Shown here in pieces: positions 1 through 8,755 of a DNA stretch of 64,000 nt. Location: assembly GCF_900096945.1 (NCBI RefSeq), contig NZ_FMKA01000015.1, positions 31,254 through 95,253 of the forward strand, written 5' to 3'. The first letter of the stretch is position 1; each line of letters opens with the position of its first letter. The notes below the pieces were generated by a model. It saw only the letters and a program-made list of their open reading frames with translations, made no database searches and was not told the DNA's origin. The position numbers and the translations under genes are program-made. Origin of the DNA: Anaerobium acetethylicum. GTDB taxonomy: Bacteria; Bacillota; Clostridia; Lachnospirales; Lachnospiraceae.

Positions 1-32
1 ATGATCTAATAAAATCCTGATGGAGGAAGTCT

Positions 33-965
33 ATGAAACTGAAGCAAACCGCTCCGCTGCTGCTGCTTGCTGTTATATGGGGCTGCTATTATGTGGCCAG
101 CCATAGGGCGGTAGAAGGATTATCTGTTTTCTCGGTTGGTATTGTGATACGTTTTGTTACGATGCTGCTGCTGGGAAGCGTCATGTGGAAAAAAGGAGAA
201 CTTCCGCAGCTGTTAAAGACAAAAGGGGTTTTGAAACGTCTTGTTCTCATAGGAACATTGGGTTTTCTGCTTGATATAACTGCTTTTATAGGATTGACCC
301 TTTCCCCGGCAGGAAGCGGTACAGCATTGCTCAAATGCGATATCCTCTTTGTGAATATTATTTCTGTGCTGATCTACAAGGAACGCTTTACAAAAAGAGA
401 CTGGCTGTATACGATCGTCATGCTTTTTGGAGTTCTGATGGTAATGGGCGTGGATGTTACAGAGTTCAAACTGAGTGGAAAAGGGGACATTTTCTTTGTC
501 CTGAGTGCGTTGTTTGTTTCGATCAATGCCTTTGTAATCAAAAGTGTCCAGCTGGATAAAAAAGCGCCGACAATCGATAATGTAGTGGCATTCTACAATA
601 ACTTCATTACGATGATTCTGTTCTTTGGGGCAGCGGCTGTTATGGGCACCCTCGGGCAGCTGACAGAGCTCTCGAAAAATCCGGGAACCTTTGCGGCAGT
701 CCTGCTTGCCGGAGTTGGCCAGACCCTGGTCTATATTGTCTACTATTATAATCTGAGACGTTTTCCTGTCTGGATCGTAAAAGTATTTCTCCTGCTGATG
801 CCGATCGTATCTACAATCGTAAGCTTTATCCTGTTTGGCGAAACCCTGATATCGAATCAGTATATCGGGATGATGATTGTACTTGCGGGAGCGTTCGGAG
901 TGCTGATGGAACAGAAGAGAAAATCAAAAATAGCCGAAGAAATGAAAGCGGGTGTCAGAGCTTAG
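33..965 (+). CDS. DMT-family (EamA) transporter
   Basis: Predicted ten-helix inner-membrane exporter or permease of the drug/metabolite transporter superfamily, 310 residues, the usual length. The sequence is almost entirely hydrophobic helices arranged as two EamA halves (about residues 5-135 and 150-290), beginning with a helix containing IWGCYYVASH and ending in a basic cytoplasmic tail. The ATG follows a GGAGG box with normal spacing. It converges on the ROK regulator of the sulfoquinovose locus, with hairpins between them. The substrate cannot be read from sequence; export of a sulfonate end product is only a guess from position. Confidence 0.9.
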   Translation: MKLKQTAPLLLLAVIWGCYYVASHRAVEGLSVFSVGIVIRFVTMLLLGSVMWKKGELPQLLKTKGVLKRLVLIGTLGFLLDITAFIGLTLSPAGSGTALLKCDILFVNIISVLIYKERFTKRDWLYTIVMLFGVLMVMGVDVTEFKLSGKGDIFFVLSALFVSINAFVIKSVQLDKKAPTIDNVVAFYNNFITMILFFGAAAVMGTLGQLTELSKNPGTFAAVLLAGVGQTLVYIVYYYNLRRFPVWIVKVFLLLMPIVSTIVSFILFGETLISNQYIGMMIVLAGAFGVLMEQKRKSKIAEEMKAGVRA

Positions 966-972
966 AGATAGC

Positions 973-1019
973 GTAACTATTCAGGACGACGTCCTTCATA
1001 GTCACAGATGATGCACACA
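973..1019 (-). repeat. Partial copy of 144-bp element (terminal module)
   Basis: In reverse orientation this matches the last 47 bases of the 144-bp element found at 10357-10500 and 29716-29859, including the inverted terminal sequence GTAACTATTCAG and the central GGAC/GTCC dyad. Only the end module is present, so it is a solo end or a decayed copy. Confidence 0.7.
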
Positions 1020-1056
1020 AAATGCCCTTCCCGGAATTTCCGGGAGGGGCATTTTG
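1018..1056 (+). terminator. Terminator after DMT transporter
   Basis: A stem of about 15 bp (AAATGCCCTTCCCGG with its near-perfect complement) and a short AATT loop, ending in TTTTGTTTG. It lies 52 bases after the transporter stop. An A-rich left side could let it serve the opposing gene as well. Confidence 0.85.
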
Positions 1057-1067
1057 TTTGTTGATAT

Positions 1068-1101
1068 AGGAGAACCAATCTCGTTTGAGATTGGTTCTCC
1101 T
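1068..1101 (-). terminator. Hairpin between convergent genes
   Basis: A perfect 15-bp stem (AGGAGAACCAATCTC and complement) around a GTTT loop sits just downstream of the ROK gene stop on the minus strand. The tract after it on the minus strand is not a clean T run, so termination is plausible but not certain. Confidence 0.55.
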
Positions 1102-1105
1102 GCAT

Positions 1106-2326
1106 TTATTCGAATGCAGTTCCACCGTTTTCAAAGAAGTAGCTTATGATCGTCGAAAGCGGACCCAGGGTTTCGAGCTGAAGATTGTAATGGCTGAAGC
1201 GGACGCAGTCGGTTCTGCCGAATTTGCCAAGCTGTGCAATCAAAGTTTCTTTGAATTCGGCAACTTCAAAAAATTCGCCGTAGAGTATGACGATTTCGGG
1301 ATCCAGAACCTGTATGGTATTTTGGAGCGCCAGTGAAAAATAGAAAACAGTTCGTTCCACTGCGGCAACCACAGGCTTTTCTTTTGCAACATAAGATTTC
1401 AGGATCTTATCGATAGAAAGCGCGGAAGGGTTGCCGTTTGTCAGATTATACAGCAAAGGCGTCGATTCGGGGGTGATCAGGTCTTCCAGGCTCTTTTCGA
1501 TGGAAGCGTAACTGGCGATGGTCTCCAGACATCCCTGGTTGCCGCACACGCAGGGCTGCCCGTTAGAATCCATGATCATATGGCCGATTTCGACGGAAAC
1601 CAGGTTGAAGATGCTGTTGGAGTCCTGGGAGCGGTTTCTGGCAGCACCGATTCCCGGGCCGTATTTGACGAAGAGCATGCGGGAGGGACGGCTGGATTTT
1701 GCCAGGAAGCTTTCGCCGTTGGCAAGGGCGCAGATGTTGTTGGTCAGTATGACCGGCAAGTTCATCTTATCCTTTACATAAGCCACAACCGGCACGTTCC
1801 TTTCCCAGATGTGATAAGAGTTGATGCTGATCCCGTGCTCCATGTCAACGATACCGTTGATGCTGATGCCGATTCCCAGCAGATTGTGGTTTCTGAGCAC
1901 GTCATAGGACTCTATGCGGTCCTGCAGAATGCTGCATAATTTGTCCAGGATTTTCTCGGATTGATGATGACAGTCGGATATGAATATGGTATCTTTGAAG
2001 ATGACTTTGCTGTTCATATCGGCGCAGAGAATCCTGAATTTGTGCTGGCTGATATAGACGCCGATTGCGGCGTAATTATCAGCATTCATTTTCAGAAGCA
2101 CCTCTTTTCTTCCCTTCTGGGAAGAAACGTGATCCGAGAATTCCTCGTGGATCAGGCCGTCTTTTATTAAGTCTGTTGTAATCAGGGTAATGGCAGCTGG
2201 CGTCAGGCCCAATTGCGAGGCGATTTCCTTGCGGGAGATGCCCGGTTTCTGATGAATGAGAGTTAAGATGGAACTCCGGTTTTTTCGCTTGACATCAAGC
2301 ATATTGATTCCATTTGTTTTTGCCAT
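1106..2326 (-). CDS. ROK-family transcriptional regulator
   Basis: Repressor-type ROK protein of about 406 residues. An N-terminal winged helix-turn-helix (ILTLIHQKPGISRKEIASQ onward) is followed by a ROK sugar-kinase-like domain with the Cys-rich zinc motif CVCGNQGCLE. The frame extends upstream to 2437, but that extension lies inside the preceding gene. The ATG at 2326 begins MAKTNGINML, 24 bases after the stop of the DUF4867 gene, and defines a two-gene operon. By position it probably represses the divergent sulfoquinovose operon with an SQ-type sugar as effector; that is inference. Confidence 0.9.
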   Translation of the reverse strand: MAKTNGINMLDVKRKNRSSILTLIHQKPGISRKEIASQLGLTPAAITLITTDLIKDGLIHEEFSDHVSSQKGRKEVLLKMNADNYAAIGVYISQHKFRILCADMNSKVIFKDTIFISDCHHQSEKILDKLCSILQDRIESYDVLRNHNLLGIGISINGIVDMEHGISINSYHIWERNVPVVAYVKDKMNLPVILTNNICALANGESFLAKSSRPSRMLFVKYGPGIGAARNRSQDSNSIFNLVSVEIGHMIMDSNGQPCVCGNQGCLETIASYASIEKSLEDLITPESTPLLYNLTNGNPSALSIDKILKSYVAKEKPVVAAVERTVFYFSLALQNTIQVLDPEIVILYGEFFEVAEFKETLIAQLGKFGRTDCVRFSHYNLQLETLGPLSTIISYFFENGGTAFE

Positions 2327-2349
2327 TTGTGTTGCCTCTGTTCTTTCTG

Positions 2350-3012
2350 TTAATAGTTGATCTCGATGTTGTCTCCGGTTATGCCGACAAAAGCGCCTTT
2401 CGATGCAGGGATGCTTTCCGCGTGGGCAATCAGCCATTTGTTCTGCATCCAGAGCAGGTAGTCTTCTTCACATTTTGGAGCCGGGATGGAATCGAGGCCT
2501 GCGTTGGTTCCGGCGGGAAGGACGATGATGCTTTTGTATCCGTCGGAGGAGGTTTTGCAGGGGGCGAAATGCAGTGTGGTGGCATAGAGCTCGCAGGCGG
2601 TATTTGCCGGAAGGAAGAAAGCTTCCACACTTTCTGAGCTGAGTTCGTTATGGCTGATATTTCTGATGTCGGACAGCAGCAGCACCAGGTCTGTTACGGC
2701 GACATCTACTTCTGAACCCTTATGGTATTCCAGTGCGTTCAGTTTGGAACTGTTTCCGTTGCAATAGCCTATCTGTACAGGCATGCCGGCATAGAAACGG
2801 CGGGAAAGTTCGCCTGCGACATCGGTTCCCATGAGCTCTGCATCGGAAGCCACATAACAGTTGCCTTCCTCGGGAATCGGTCTGGTCTGCATGATGTCCA
2901 GACACTGGTTGAAATCGAAACCGTCCAATACCTTGCCATACTTTGAAAATCGGGCATCAGAGACGGGATAAATCGCAATATGCGGGTTGCGGGCCTTTAA
3001 ATCCTCTAACAT
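2350..3012 (-). CDS. DUF4867-like protein
   Basis: A 220-residue soluble protein beginning MLEDLKARNP. The start is set by a GGAGG box just upstream; the longer frame to 3093 runs through AT-rich promoter sequence. No catalytic motif is obvious to me. Composition and visible blocks (EGNCYVASDAELMGTDVAGE, QIGYCNGNSSKLNALEYHKG) suggest a beta-rich, cupin-like fold and resemble the DUF4867 family as I remember it. It is first in an operon with the ROK regulator and divergent from the sulfoquinovose transport genes. My unverified recollection is that DUF4867 genes recur in Firmicute sulfoglycolysis clusters. Function unknown. Confidence 0.8.
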   Translation of the reverse strand: MLEDLKARNPHIAIYPVSDARFSKYGKVLDGFDFNQCLDIMQTRPIPEEGNCYVASDAELMGTDVAGELSRRFYAGMPVQIGYCNGNSSKLNALEYHKGSEVDVAVTDLVLLLSDIRNISHNELSSESVEAFFLPANTACELYATTLHFAPCKTSSDGYKSIIVLPAGTNAGLDSIPAPKCEEDYLLWMQNKWLIAHAESIPASKGAFVGITGDNIEINY

Positions 3013-3031
3013 GAAAAATTCCTCCTTGGAT

Positions 3032-3168
3032 ATAATTATAATTTTTAAATAATGATGAGTTTTCAAGAAAATATACTGGTTATATTTTAGCATGTATAAA
3101 TTGACAAAGCAAGAAACATAAGGGTGAAAGGCTGAAAATAATTATAATTAAGGAATTTAATTATAAAA
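3032..3168. promoter_or_regulatory. Repeated AT-rich dyads, candidate ROK operators
   Basis: ATAATTATAATT occurs at 3032-3043 and 3138-3149, and AATTTAATTATAAAA at 3154-3168 mirrors the second copy. They flank the minus-strand promoter of the DUF4867-ROK operon. ROK repressors commonly bind AT-rich dyads, so these are candidates; AT-richness alone makes chance repeats likely. Confidence 0.35.
3079..3107 (-). promoter_or_regulatory. Promoter of DUF4867-ROK operon
   Basis: On the minus strand TTGTCA (3107-3102) is followed by 17 bases and TATAAC (3084-3079), each one mismatch from sigma-A consensus. It points to the DUF4867 start at 3012. Confidence 0.65.
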
Positions 3169-3208
3169 GCAGAAACGGGACGAATGGAAAAATAGGCAAG
3201 TTAAATGA

Positions 3209-3238
3209 TTGACAAAAAAGTGAAAATAATCATATAAA
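3209..3238 (+). promoter_or_regulatory. Promoter of sulfoquinovose operon
   Basis: TTGACA at 3209-3214, an 18-base spacer and TATAAA at 3233-3238 give a good sigma-A promoter about 240 bases before the binding-protein start. The long leader contains no riboswitch I recognise. A weaker alternative -10 (TACAAT) is at 3266-3271. Confidence 0.55.
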
Positions 3239-3476
3239 ATGCTTTACTTTTAGTCAAAAATAATATACAATACATAGTGTAAAGGGTTGAAGGCAACAAA
3301 GTGCACGAACAAAGCCGAAAAAAGTGGCTTTCCAATGCAGAAAAGACAGGTTTGGCTGAATTTTTTTTAACCATATAATTAAAAGAATTAACCAAATAAA
3401 AAAGAACTTCTTTGTCTGTTAATCAATCCGAAAACCGTAAGCATCAAAGAATAAAGGGAAAAAGGAAGGTAAAAAC

Positions 3477-4793
3477 ATGAAAAAGTCTAGTAAAAAATTA
3501 ATCGCTTTAATTTCAACGGTAGTACTTAGTGTTGGTATGTTCGCAGGCTGCGGAAGCAGTGCAACAGAAGAAACAGACTCTTCAAATGATGGAACCACGA
3601 AAGAAGAAACAGGTAAGACAGAAGAGATTGCTTTGACATTCCCATGTATCTGGGTAGGTTCAGACAGTAAAGCCGAAGTATTTGGAAAGATGGTAACTGA
3701 CTTCAATACTGAATACGAAGGGAAATATCAGGTTAATATCGAAGAACAGACAGATTACGATGCTTACGAAGACAAAATCAGAACACTTATTTCTACAGGC
3801 ACTGCACCGGATATCTTTACAGTAAAGAGCTTCGCAGATATCCAGCTTTTTGCAGAAGCAGGAAACCTTATGGATTTAAGCACTTTCTTTGAAGACAGTG
3901 CAATCGGCGATCGTTTTATTACAGGTGTCTTAGATGATACGGCGATTGATGGAAAAATGTATGCAATGCCTTATGAAAATGCAATTATTCCAATCATGTA
4001 CAATAATAAATTAATGGAAGCAGCTGGCGTTACTGAACTTCCTGGAAGCTTTGATGAATTATGGGATGCATGCGATAAGCTGAAAGGTACCGGAGTATTT
4101 CCGTTAAGTGAAATGACAGGGGACAACGCATGGACATCTATGCTGTGGTATTCCTACGCAGTAGCAGCATGCGGCGGTGCCGATGTATATGATAAAGGCC
4201 TTGAAGATCCGGCATTTGTTGAAGCAGCTGAAATCCTTCGCAAAATGTTTGACTATACTTCATCAGATGCAATCGGAGCAGATGCAACCGTTGTCAATGG
4301 ACACTTCTTTAATGAAAGATCAGCTGTCTATACGAATGGAACATGGATCCTTGGAAGAATCAAATCTGAAGGCGTAGCAGGATTATATGACAGCCTTGCA
4401 TTAAGCGGTGGCTTAAGCAATGACGGCGAAAACGGCGGAGCATATCTGAATGCAGTCCAGGCTTACATCTGTGCCGGAAAACAGGAAGATCCTGCTAAAG
4501 AAGAAGCAGTTCAGGCATTCATGAAATTCATTACTGAAAAAGATAAAATCGTTGAACTGACGAACTCTTCAGGATCATTGTTTGCAGTATCAGTAGATTC
4601 GACTGAAATCACAAATACATTACAGGCTGAAATTGTAAAACAGAGTGCAGATGCTGCCTTTACAATCAGAAACTTCAACGCAGCAATGCCTACAGCAGTA
4701 GGAAATGCTTTCCCTTCCGCATTGGAAGAGCTGGTGCTTGATGAAATCACACCGCAGGAATTTGTAGAAACGCTTCAGAAAGCGGCTGAATAA
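3477..4793 (+). CDS. Sugar ABC transporter substrate-binding lipoprotein
   Basis: Family-1 extracellular solute-binding protein of 438 residues, anchored through lipobox Cys25 (MFAGC) after a Lys-rich signal peptide. After an acidic Ser/Thr linker it has the two-lobed sugar-binding pattern, with the typical segment TLISTGTAPDIFTVKSFADI. GGAAGG precedes the ATG. It is first of five genes including two permeases, sulfoquinovosidase and an isomerase, so the likely ligand is sulfoquinovose or sulfoquinovosyl glycerol. Specificity is inferred from neighbours only. Confidence 0.92.
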   Translation: MKKSSKKLIALISTVVLSVGMFAGCGSSATEETDSSNDGTTKEETGKTEEIALTFPCIWVGSDSKAEVFGKMVTDFNTEYEGKYQVNIEEQTDYDAYEDKIRTLISTGTAPDIFTVKSFADIQLFAEAGNLMDLSTFFEDSAIGDRFITGVLDDTAIDGKMYAMPYENAIIPIMYNNKLMEAAGVTELPGSFDELWDACDKLKGTGVFPLSEMTGDNAWTSMLWYSYAVAACGGADVYDKGLEDPAFVEAAEILRKMFDYTSSDAIGADATVVNGHFFNERSAVYTNGTWILGRIKSEGVAGLYDSLALSGGLSNDGENGGAYLNAVQAYICAGKQEDPAKEEAVQAFMKFITEKDKIVELTNSSGSLFAVSVDSTEITNTLQAEIVKQSADAAFTIRNFNAAMPTAVGNAFPSALEELVLDEITPQEFVETLQKAAE

Positions 4794-4836
4794 GAAACGA
4801 TAAATAAGAAACTATAATTAACCTGGTACATAACAA

Positions 4837-4872
4837 AATGTGCGGCGGCAGGTGTCGCCGCACATTCTATTT
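4837..4872 (+). terminator. Stem-loop after binding-protein gene
   Basis: A perfect 11-bp GC-rich stem (AATGTGCGGCG with CGCCGCACATT), an 8-base loop and CTATTTTT. It lies between the binding-protein and permease genes, so it probably acts as a leaky terminator or 3' end stabiliser giving excess binding protein. Confidence 0.8.
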
Positions 4873-4895
4873 TTAAGATCAGAGGAGGTTACACT

Positions 4896-5765
4896 ATGAA
4901 GCTTCGAAAAGGAGAGAGCCTGGGCGTCATCCTGTTTTTAGCACCGGCACTGTTGCTATTCGTTATGTTCTTCATTTATCCAATATTTAATGTTGTAGGC
5001 ATGAGCTTCTTTAACTGGAATGGCATTACGGATCCCGTATTTTCCGGTTTCGAGAACTATAAGGACATTTTTACGGATAAGGTATTTATAAGAAGTATTA
5101 CGAACAACGTCATCTGGGCATTGGCCGCATGCTGCGTCCAGGTTCCCTTAGCACTTTTAATGGCATTGATCTTATCCAGAAAACCACGTTTCTGGCAATC
5201 TTTTAGAACAATATACTTCCTGCCGCAGGTTATTTCGGGTATCGCAATTGCAATGCTCTGGTCGGCAGTTTTCAACAGCGAGTTCGGTATGCTGAACGGT
5301 CTGCTCAAGATGCTTGGTTTGGGAAAATTTGCGACAAACTGGCTTGGAAATCCCAAAACGGCATTCGCATGTGTCCTCATTTACGGCTTATTCTATATCG
5401 GCTACTATATGGTCATCATGATGGCCGGAATTACGAATATTGATGAGAGCTATTATGAAGCGGCAAAAGTGGATGGCGCATCACCAATACAGACTGCGAT
5501 GCACGTAACGGTTCCGCTGATCAGGTATTCGGTACACACATGCATCACACTGGCTGCCATCTTCGGCCTCCGTACATTTGAACAGGTATATCTGCTCACA
5601 AACGGCGGACCTGCAAACAGGACATCTCTTGTCGTCCTGTATCTCTACAACCAGATGAGGGACAACAACTACGGCGGAGCAAATGCATCCAGCGTAATCC
5701 TGATCGTGGTCGGAGCAATCGTGATTGTTTCCATCCGAAAAATGTTCAAGTTTGAAGAAGATTAA
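4896..5765 (+). CDS. Sugar ABC transporter permease (MalF/UgpA type)
   Basis: Inner-membrane permease of 289 residues with about six helices. The cytoplasmic EAA loop that docks the ATPase reads EAAKVDGASPIQTAMHVTVP. AGGAGG precedes the ATG. Eleven bases separate it from the second permease, and it forms the transport channel for the binding protein upstream. The operon has no ATPase; such importers usually share an MsmK/UgpC-type ATPase encoded elsewhere. Confidence 0.93.
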   Translation: MKLRKGESLGVILFLAPALLLFVMFFIYPIFNVVGMSFFNWNGITDPVFSGFENYKDIFTDKVFIRSITNNVIWALAACCVQVPLALLMALILSRKPRFWQSFRTIYFLPQVISGIAIAMLWSAVFNSEFGMLNGLLKMLGLGKFATNWLGNPKTAFACVLIYGLFYIGYYMVIMMAGITNIDESYYEAAKVDGASPIQTAMHVTVPLIRYSVHTCITLAAIFGLRTFEQVYLLTNGGPANRTSLVVLYLYNQMRDNNYGGANASSVILIVVGAIVIVSIRKMFKFEED

Positions 5766-5776
5766 GGAGGTCTCCA

Positions 5777-6652
5777 ATGAGTAAAAAGGTAAAAGATCAG
5801 GAAATGAGTTTTAAATTTATATGGACACCTAAAAACGTGGTGATGAACATTCTGAAATGGATTCTGATCGTATTCTTTGCCGTATATACGCTGTTTCCAC
5901 TGATATGGCTGGTAATCACCTCCCTGAAGACGAATGCCGAATATTTTGCAAATCCATTTTCATTGCCGGCAGTTCCCCAGTGGCAGAACTTTACGAATGC
6001 ATTTACACAGGCGAATTTAGGCCAGATGATCTGGAATTCCGTTACAGTTGCTTTCGTGGGAACCATACTGAATGTAGTGGTTGCTTCCATGGCATCTTAT
6101 GCGATTTCACGTTTTCGTTTCCGCGGAAGGGAAATCATCTTCGCAGCATTTTCCGCAGGTATCATGGTGCCGCTGAATGCGCTTATGGTTCCCTACTTCA
6201 CGATTTTCAGCAAAATAGGGTTAATTGATAACCTGATGTCACTCAGAATCTTATATGCATCAATCGGTTTGCCGATCTCCATGTTTATCATTCGAGGATT
6301 TATGGATGCGTTCCCTGTTGAAATAGAAGAAGCAGCGATTATCGATGGCTGCGGATTTTACGGAAGATTCTTCAGAATGATACTGCCGCTTGTAAAATCG
6401 GGACTTGTTACTGCAGGCACCTTCCAGTTCATAACCTGCTGGAATGAATTTGTCTATGCCAACCTCCTGACCTCGTCGCCGAAGCTTAAGACGATCCAGA
6501 TAGGTATCCGGTATTTTACAAACCAGTTTACCACAGACTATGTGTCCATGTATGCGGCAATTGTAATAGCGATTATCCCTAGTATTCTGATTTATGCGAT
6601 TTTCCAGAAAAATGTAATTACCGGTCTGACTGCAGGTGCAGTAAAAGGTTAA
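5777..6652 (+). CDS. Sugar ABC transporter permease (MalG/UgpE type)
   Basis: Second permease of the SQ-locus importer, 291 residues and six predicted helices. The EAA loop is EEAAIIDGCGFYGRFFRMIL, and the C-terminus ends in the family-typical GLTAGAVKG. AAGGAGG overlaps the preceding stop region and sets the start. It is followed after 15 bases by the GH31 gene. Confidence 0.93.
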   Translation: MSKKVKDQEMSFKFIWTPKNVVMNILKWILIVFFAVYTLFPLIWLVITSLKTNAEYFANPFSLPAVPQWQNFTNAFTQANLGQMIWNSVTVAFVGTILNVVVASMASYAISRFRFRGREIIFAAFSAGIMVPLNALMVPYFTIFSKIGLIDNLMSLRILYASIGLPISMFIIRGFMDAFPVEIEEAAIIDGCGFYGRFFRMILPLVKSGLVTAGTFQFITCWNEFVYANLLTSSPKLKTIQIGIRYFTNQFTTDYVSMYAAIVIAIIPSILIYAIFQKNVITGLTAGAVKG

Positions 6653-6667
6653 TGGATAGGAGGCACT

Positions 6668-8662
6668 ATGAAATTTAACGTAGAAGAAAATGGGTTTTCC
6701 CTGTCATCTCAGGGAAAGACAATACTTGAGCATTCTCCTGAAAGGCCAATGATTTATGTTGGCAAAGGAGAAGAAAGTCTGGAAATGTACCGTGGGAACT
6801 TTGATATTGAAGACTATGTGATTGAAAGATATGCTTTGAAACATGCAAAAATCGATCAGGCGGATTCGGCGGTACGCGTGAGCTTTCCAAACGAATTGGA
6901 ACTGATCATTCAGATAACAGATGGAGCTGCAGTCATGAATATCGTGCTGCTGAACACGGAAATCAACCGTTTCTGGATCAGGGTAGCAGCAGATGCAGAT
7001 GAAAAATGTTACGGCTGCGGCGAGCAGATGTCATATTTTAACCTTCGCGGACGCTCCTTCCCGCTTTGGACATCGGAACCCGGAGTAGGACGCGATAAGA
7101 CTTCCTTAATGACCCTGAAGTATGATCTGGAAAGCAAAGGCGGCGGAGATTATTACAATACGAACTACCCACAGCCCACATTCGTATCAACAAAGAAATA
7201 CTATCTGCACATCGATACAACCGCATACTGTGATTTTGATTTCACGCATTCCGCTTACCACGAGCTGCAGGTCTGGGAAGTTCCGAAACAGATCCGCATC
7301 GAATCTGCTCCTTCTTATCTCGAGCTGGCTGGTAAAATCACAGAATTATTTGGAAGACAACCGGAACTTCCGGATTGGATATATAATGGAGCAATTCTTG
7401 GCGTACAGGGAGGTACAGAACGTTCTTTCGAGCTTGTTGACCGTTCGATTCACCATGGAATACCGGTTGCCGGCGTGTGGTGTCAGGACTGGGAAGGAAA
7501 ATTAGTTACTTCTTTTGGCCTTCGCCTGCAGTGGAACTGGCAGTGGAACAAGGAACTGTATCCGAATCTGCCTGAGAAAATGAAGGAATACAAAGAAAAA
7601 GGCATCCGCTTCCTGGGTTATATCAATCCGTACCTGTTAGAAGGGACCGCTTTGTATAACGAGGGAAAGGAAAAAGGATATTTTGCAACAAAAGAAGATG
7701 GCAGCGACTATCTTGTGGATTTCGGGGAATTCTACTGCGGAGTTGTGGATCTGACCAATCCGGATGCTTATGAGTGGTATAAGAACAATATCAAGCGGGA
7801 TCTGATCGAGTTTGGCCTGGACGGCTGGATGGCCGATTTCGGAGAATACCTTCCGACAGACCTGAAGCTGAGCAACGGCGTTTCGCCAATGCTGGAACAC
7901 AACAAGTGGCCGGTAAGATGGGCCCAGTGCAATTACGAAGCATTAGAAGAAACAGGAAAATTAGGCGAGATCGTCTACTTCATGAGAGCAGGCGGAGCCG
8001 GCATTCAGAAGTACTGTCCGTTGTTATGGGCAGGCGACCAGAGCGTGGATTTCTCCATGCATGACGGCCTTGCAACAGTCATTGTCGGCGCTTTAAGCGC
8101 GGCTATGATGGGATGCGGCCTTCATCACAGCGATATCGGCGGATATACTTCGATCTATGATAATCTGCGTACCAAGGAACTGTTCCTGCGCTGGACAGAA
8201 ATGGCGGCCTTTACGCCGGTCATGCGTACCCATGAGGGCAACCGTCCGGCTACGAATTTCCAGTATTACGACGATGTTGAGACCATGGAAATATTCGCAA
8301 GGCTTACAAAGGCTCATGTGGAACTGACACCTTATATCAAAGAGCTTGTGAAGGAAAATGCAGAAAAAGGAATTCCTGTACAGAGGCCTCTGTTCATGCA
8401 TTATGAAGAAGATGAAAATACTTATGATATCCAGACTTCCTACCTGTTTGGACCTGATATGCTGGTGGCACCAGTTTATCTGGAAGCCCAGACGAGCAGA
8501 GAGCTCTATCTTCCGGAAGACGAATGGATCCATTTGTGGACTGGAAAAAGCTACAGAGGGGGAATTGTTACTGTTGAGACTCCGATCGGGTATCCGGCGG
8601 TATTTTACAGGAAAGAGTCCTCGAGGGCGTCATTATTTGAGAGCATAGGAAAGAACTATTAG
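6668..8662 (+). CDS. yihQ: Sulfoquinovosidase (GH31, YihQ-like)
   Basis: Cytoplasmic GH31 glycosidase of 664 residues hydrolysing alpha-sulfoquinovosides such as sulfoquinovosyl glycerol to sulfoquinovose plus aglycone. From memory of E. coli YihQ, the whole sequence aligns with a constant offset of 15. The sulfonate-binding Arg301, Trp304 and Tyr508 correspond to Arg286, Trp289 (in LRLQWNWQW) and Tyr493 (in SDIGGYTS). Nucleophile Asp405 corresponds to Asp390 (GWMADFGEYLP), and acid/base Asp472 to Asp457 (WAGDQSVD). These residues separate it from ordinary alpha-glucosidases. There is no signal peptide, so the substrate is imported first by the ABC genes upstream. Confidence 0.93.
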   Translation: MKFNVEENGFSLSSQGKTILEHSPERPMIYVGKGEESLEMYRGNFDIEDYVIERYALKHAKIDQADSAVRVSFPNELELIIQITDGAAVMNIVLLNTEINRFWIRVAADADEKCYGCGEQMSYFNLRGRSFPLWTSEPGVGRDKTSLMTLKYDLESKGGGDYYNTNYPQPTFVSTKKYYLHIDTTAYCDFDFTHSAYHELQVWEVPKQIRIESAPSYLELAGKITELFGRQPELPDWIYNGAILGVQGGTERSFELVDRSIHHGIPVAGVWCQDWEGKLVTSFGLRLQWNWQWNKELYPNLPEKMKEYKEKGIRFLGYINPYLLEGTALYNEGKEKGYFATKEDGSDYLVDFGEFYCGVVDLTNPDAYEWYKNNIKRDLIEFGLDGWMADFGEYLPTDLKLSNGVSPMLEHNKWPVRWAQCNYEALEETGKLGEIVYFMRAGGAGIQKYCPLLWAGDQSVDFSMHDGLATVIVGALSAAMMGCGLHHSDIGGYTSIYDNLRTKELFLRWTEMAAFTPVMRTHEGNRPATNFQYYDDVETMEIFARLTKAHVELTPYIKELVKENAEKGIPVQRPLFMHYEEDENTYDIQTSYLFGPDMLVAPVYLEAQTSRELYLPEDEWIHLWTGKSYRGGIVTVETPIGYPAVFYRKESSRASLFESIGKNY

Positions 8663-8668
8663 GCGGAA

Positions 8669-8708
8669 TAATTTGTGACTATGAAGGATCTAGTCCTGAA
8701 TGGTTTCA
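8669..8708 (+). repeat. Degenerate end module of 144-bp element
   Basis: TGTGACTATGAAGGATCTAG followed by TCCTGAATGGTTTC matches the terminal module of the 144-bp element with a few changes. It sits between the sulfoquinovosidase stop and the isomerase ribosome site, and creates a false upstream ATG at 8675 for the next gene. Confidence 0.6.
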
Positions 8709-8755
8709 ACAAGTTCACGATTACTGGAAATTCCAGAAGAAAGGTGGTTTTTAAC

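Noticed and set aside
89..334. Minus-strand open frame of 81 codons inside the DMT transporter
   Set aside because: It overlaps a clear membrane transporter, has no ribosome site and shows no protein-like pattern.
1580..1939. Plus-strand open frame inside the ROK gene
   Set aside because: Antisense shadow of a conserved ROK domain; no independent start signal.
8675..8755. Upstream ATG extending the isomerase by 27 residues
   Set aside because: The extension is the end module of the 144-bp repeat and has no ribosome site; the ATG at 8756 has AAGGTGG.
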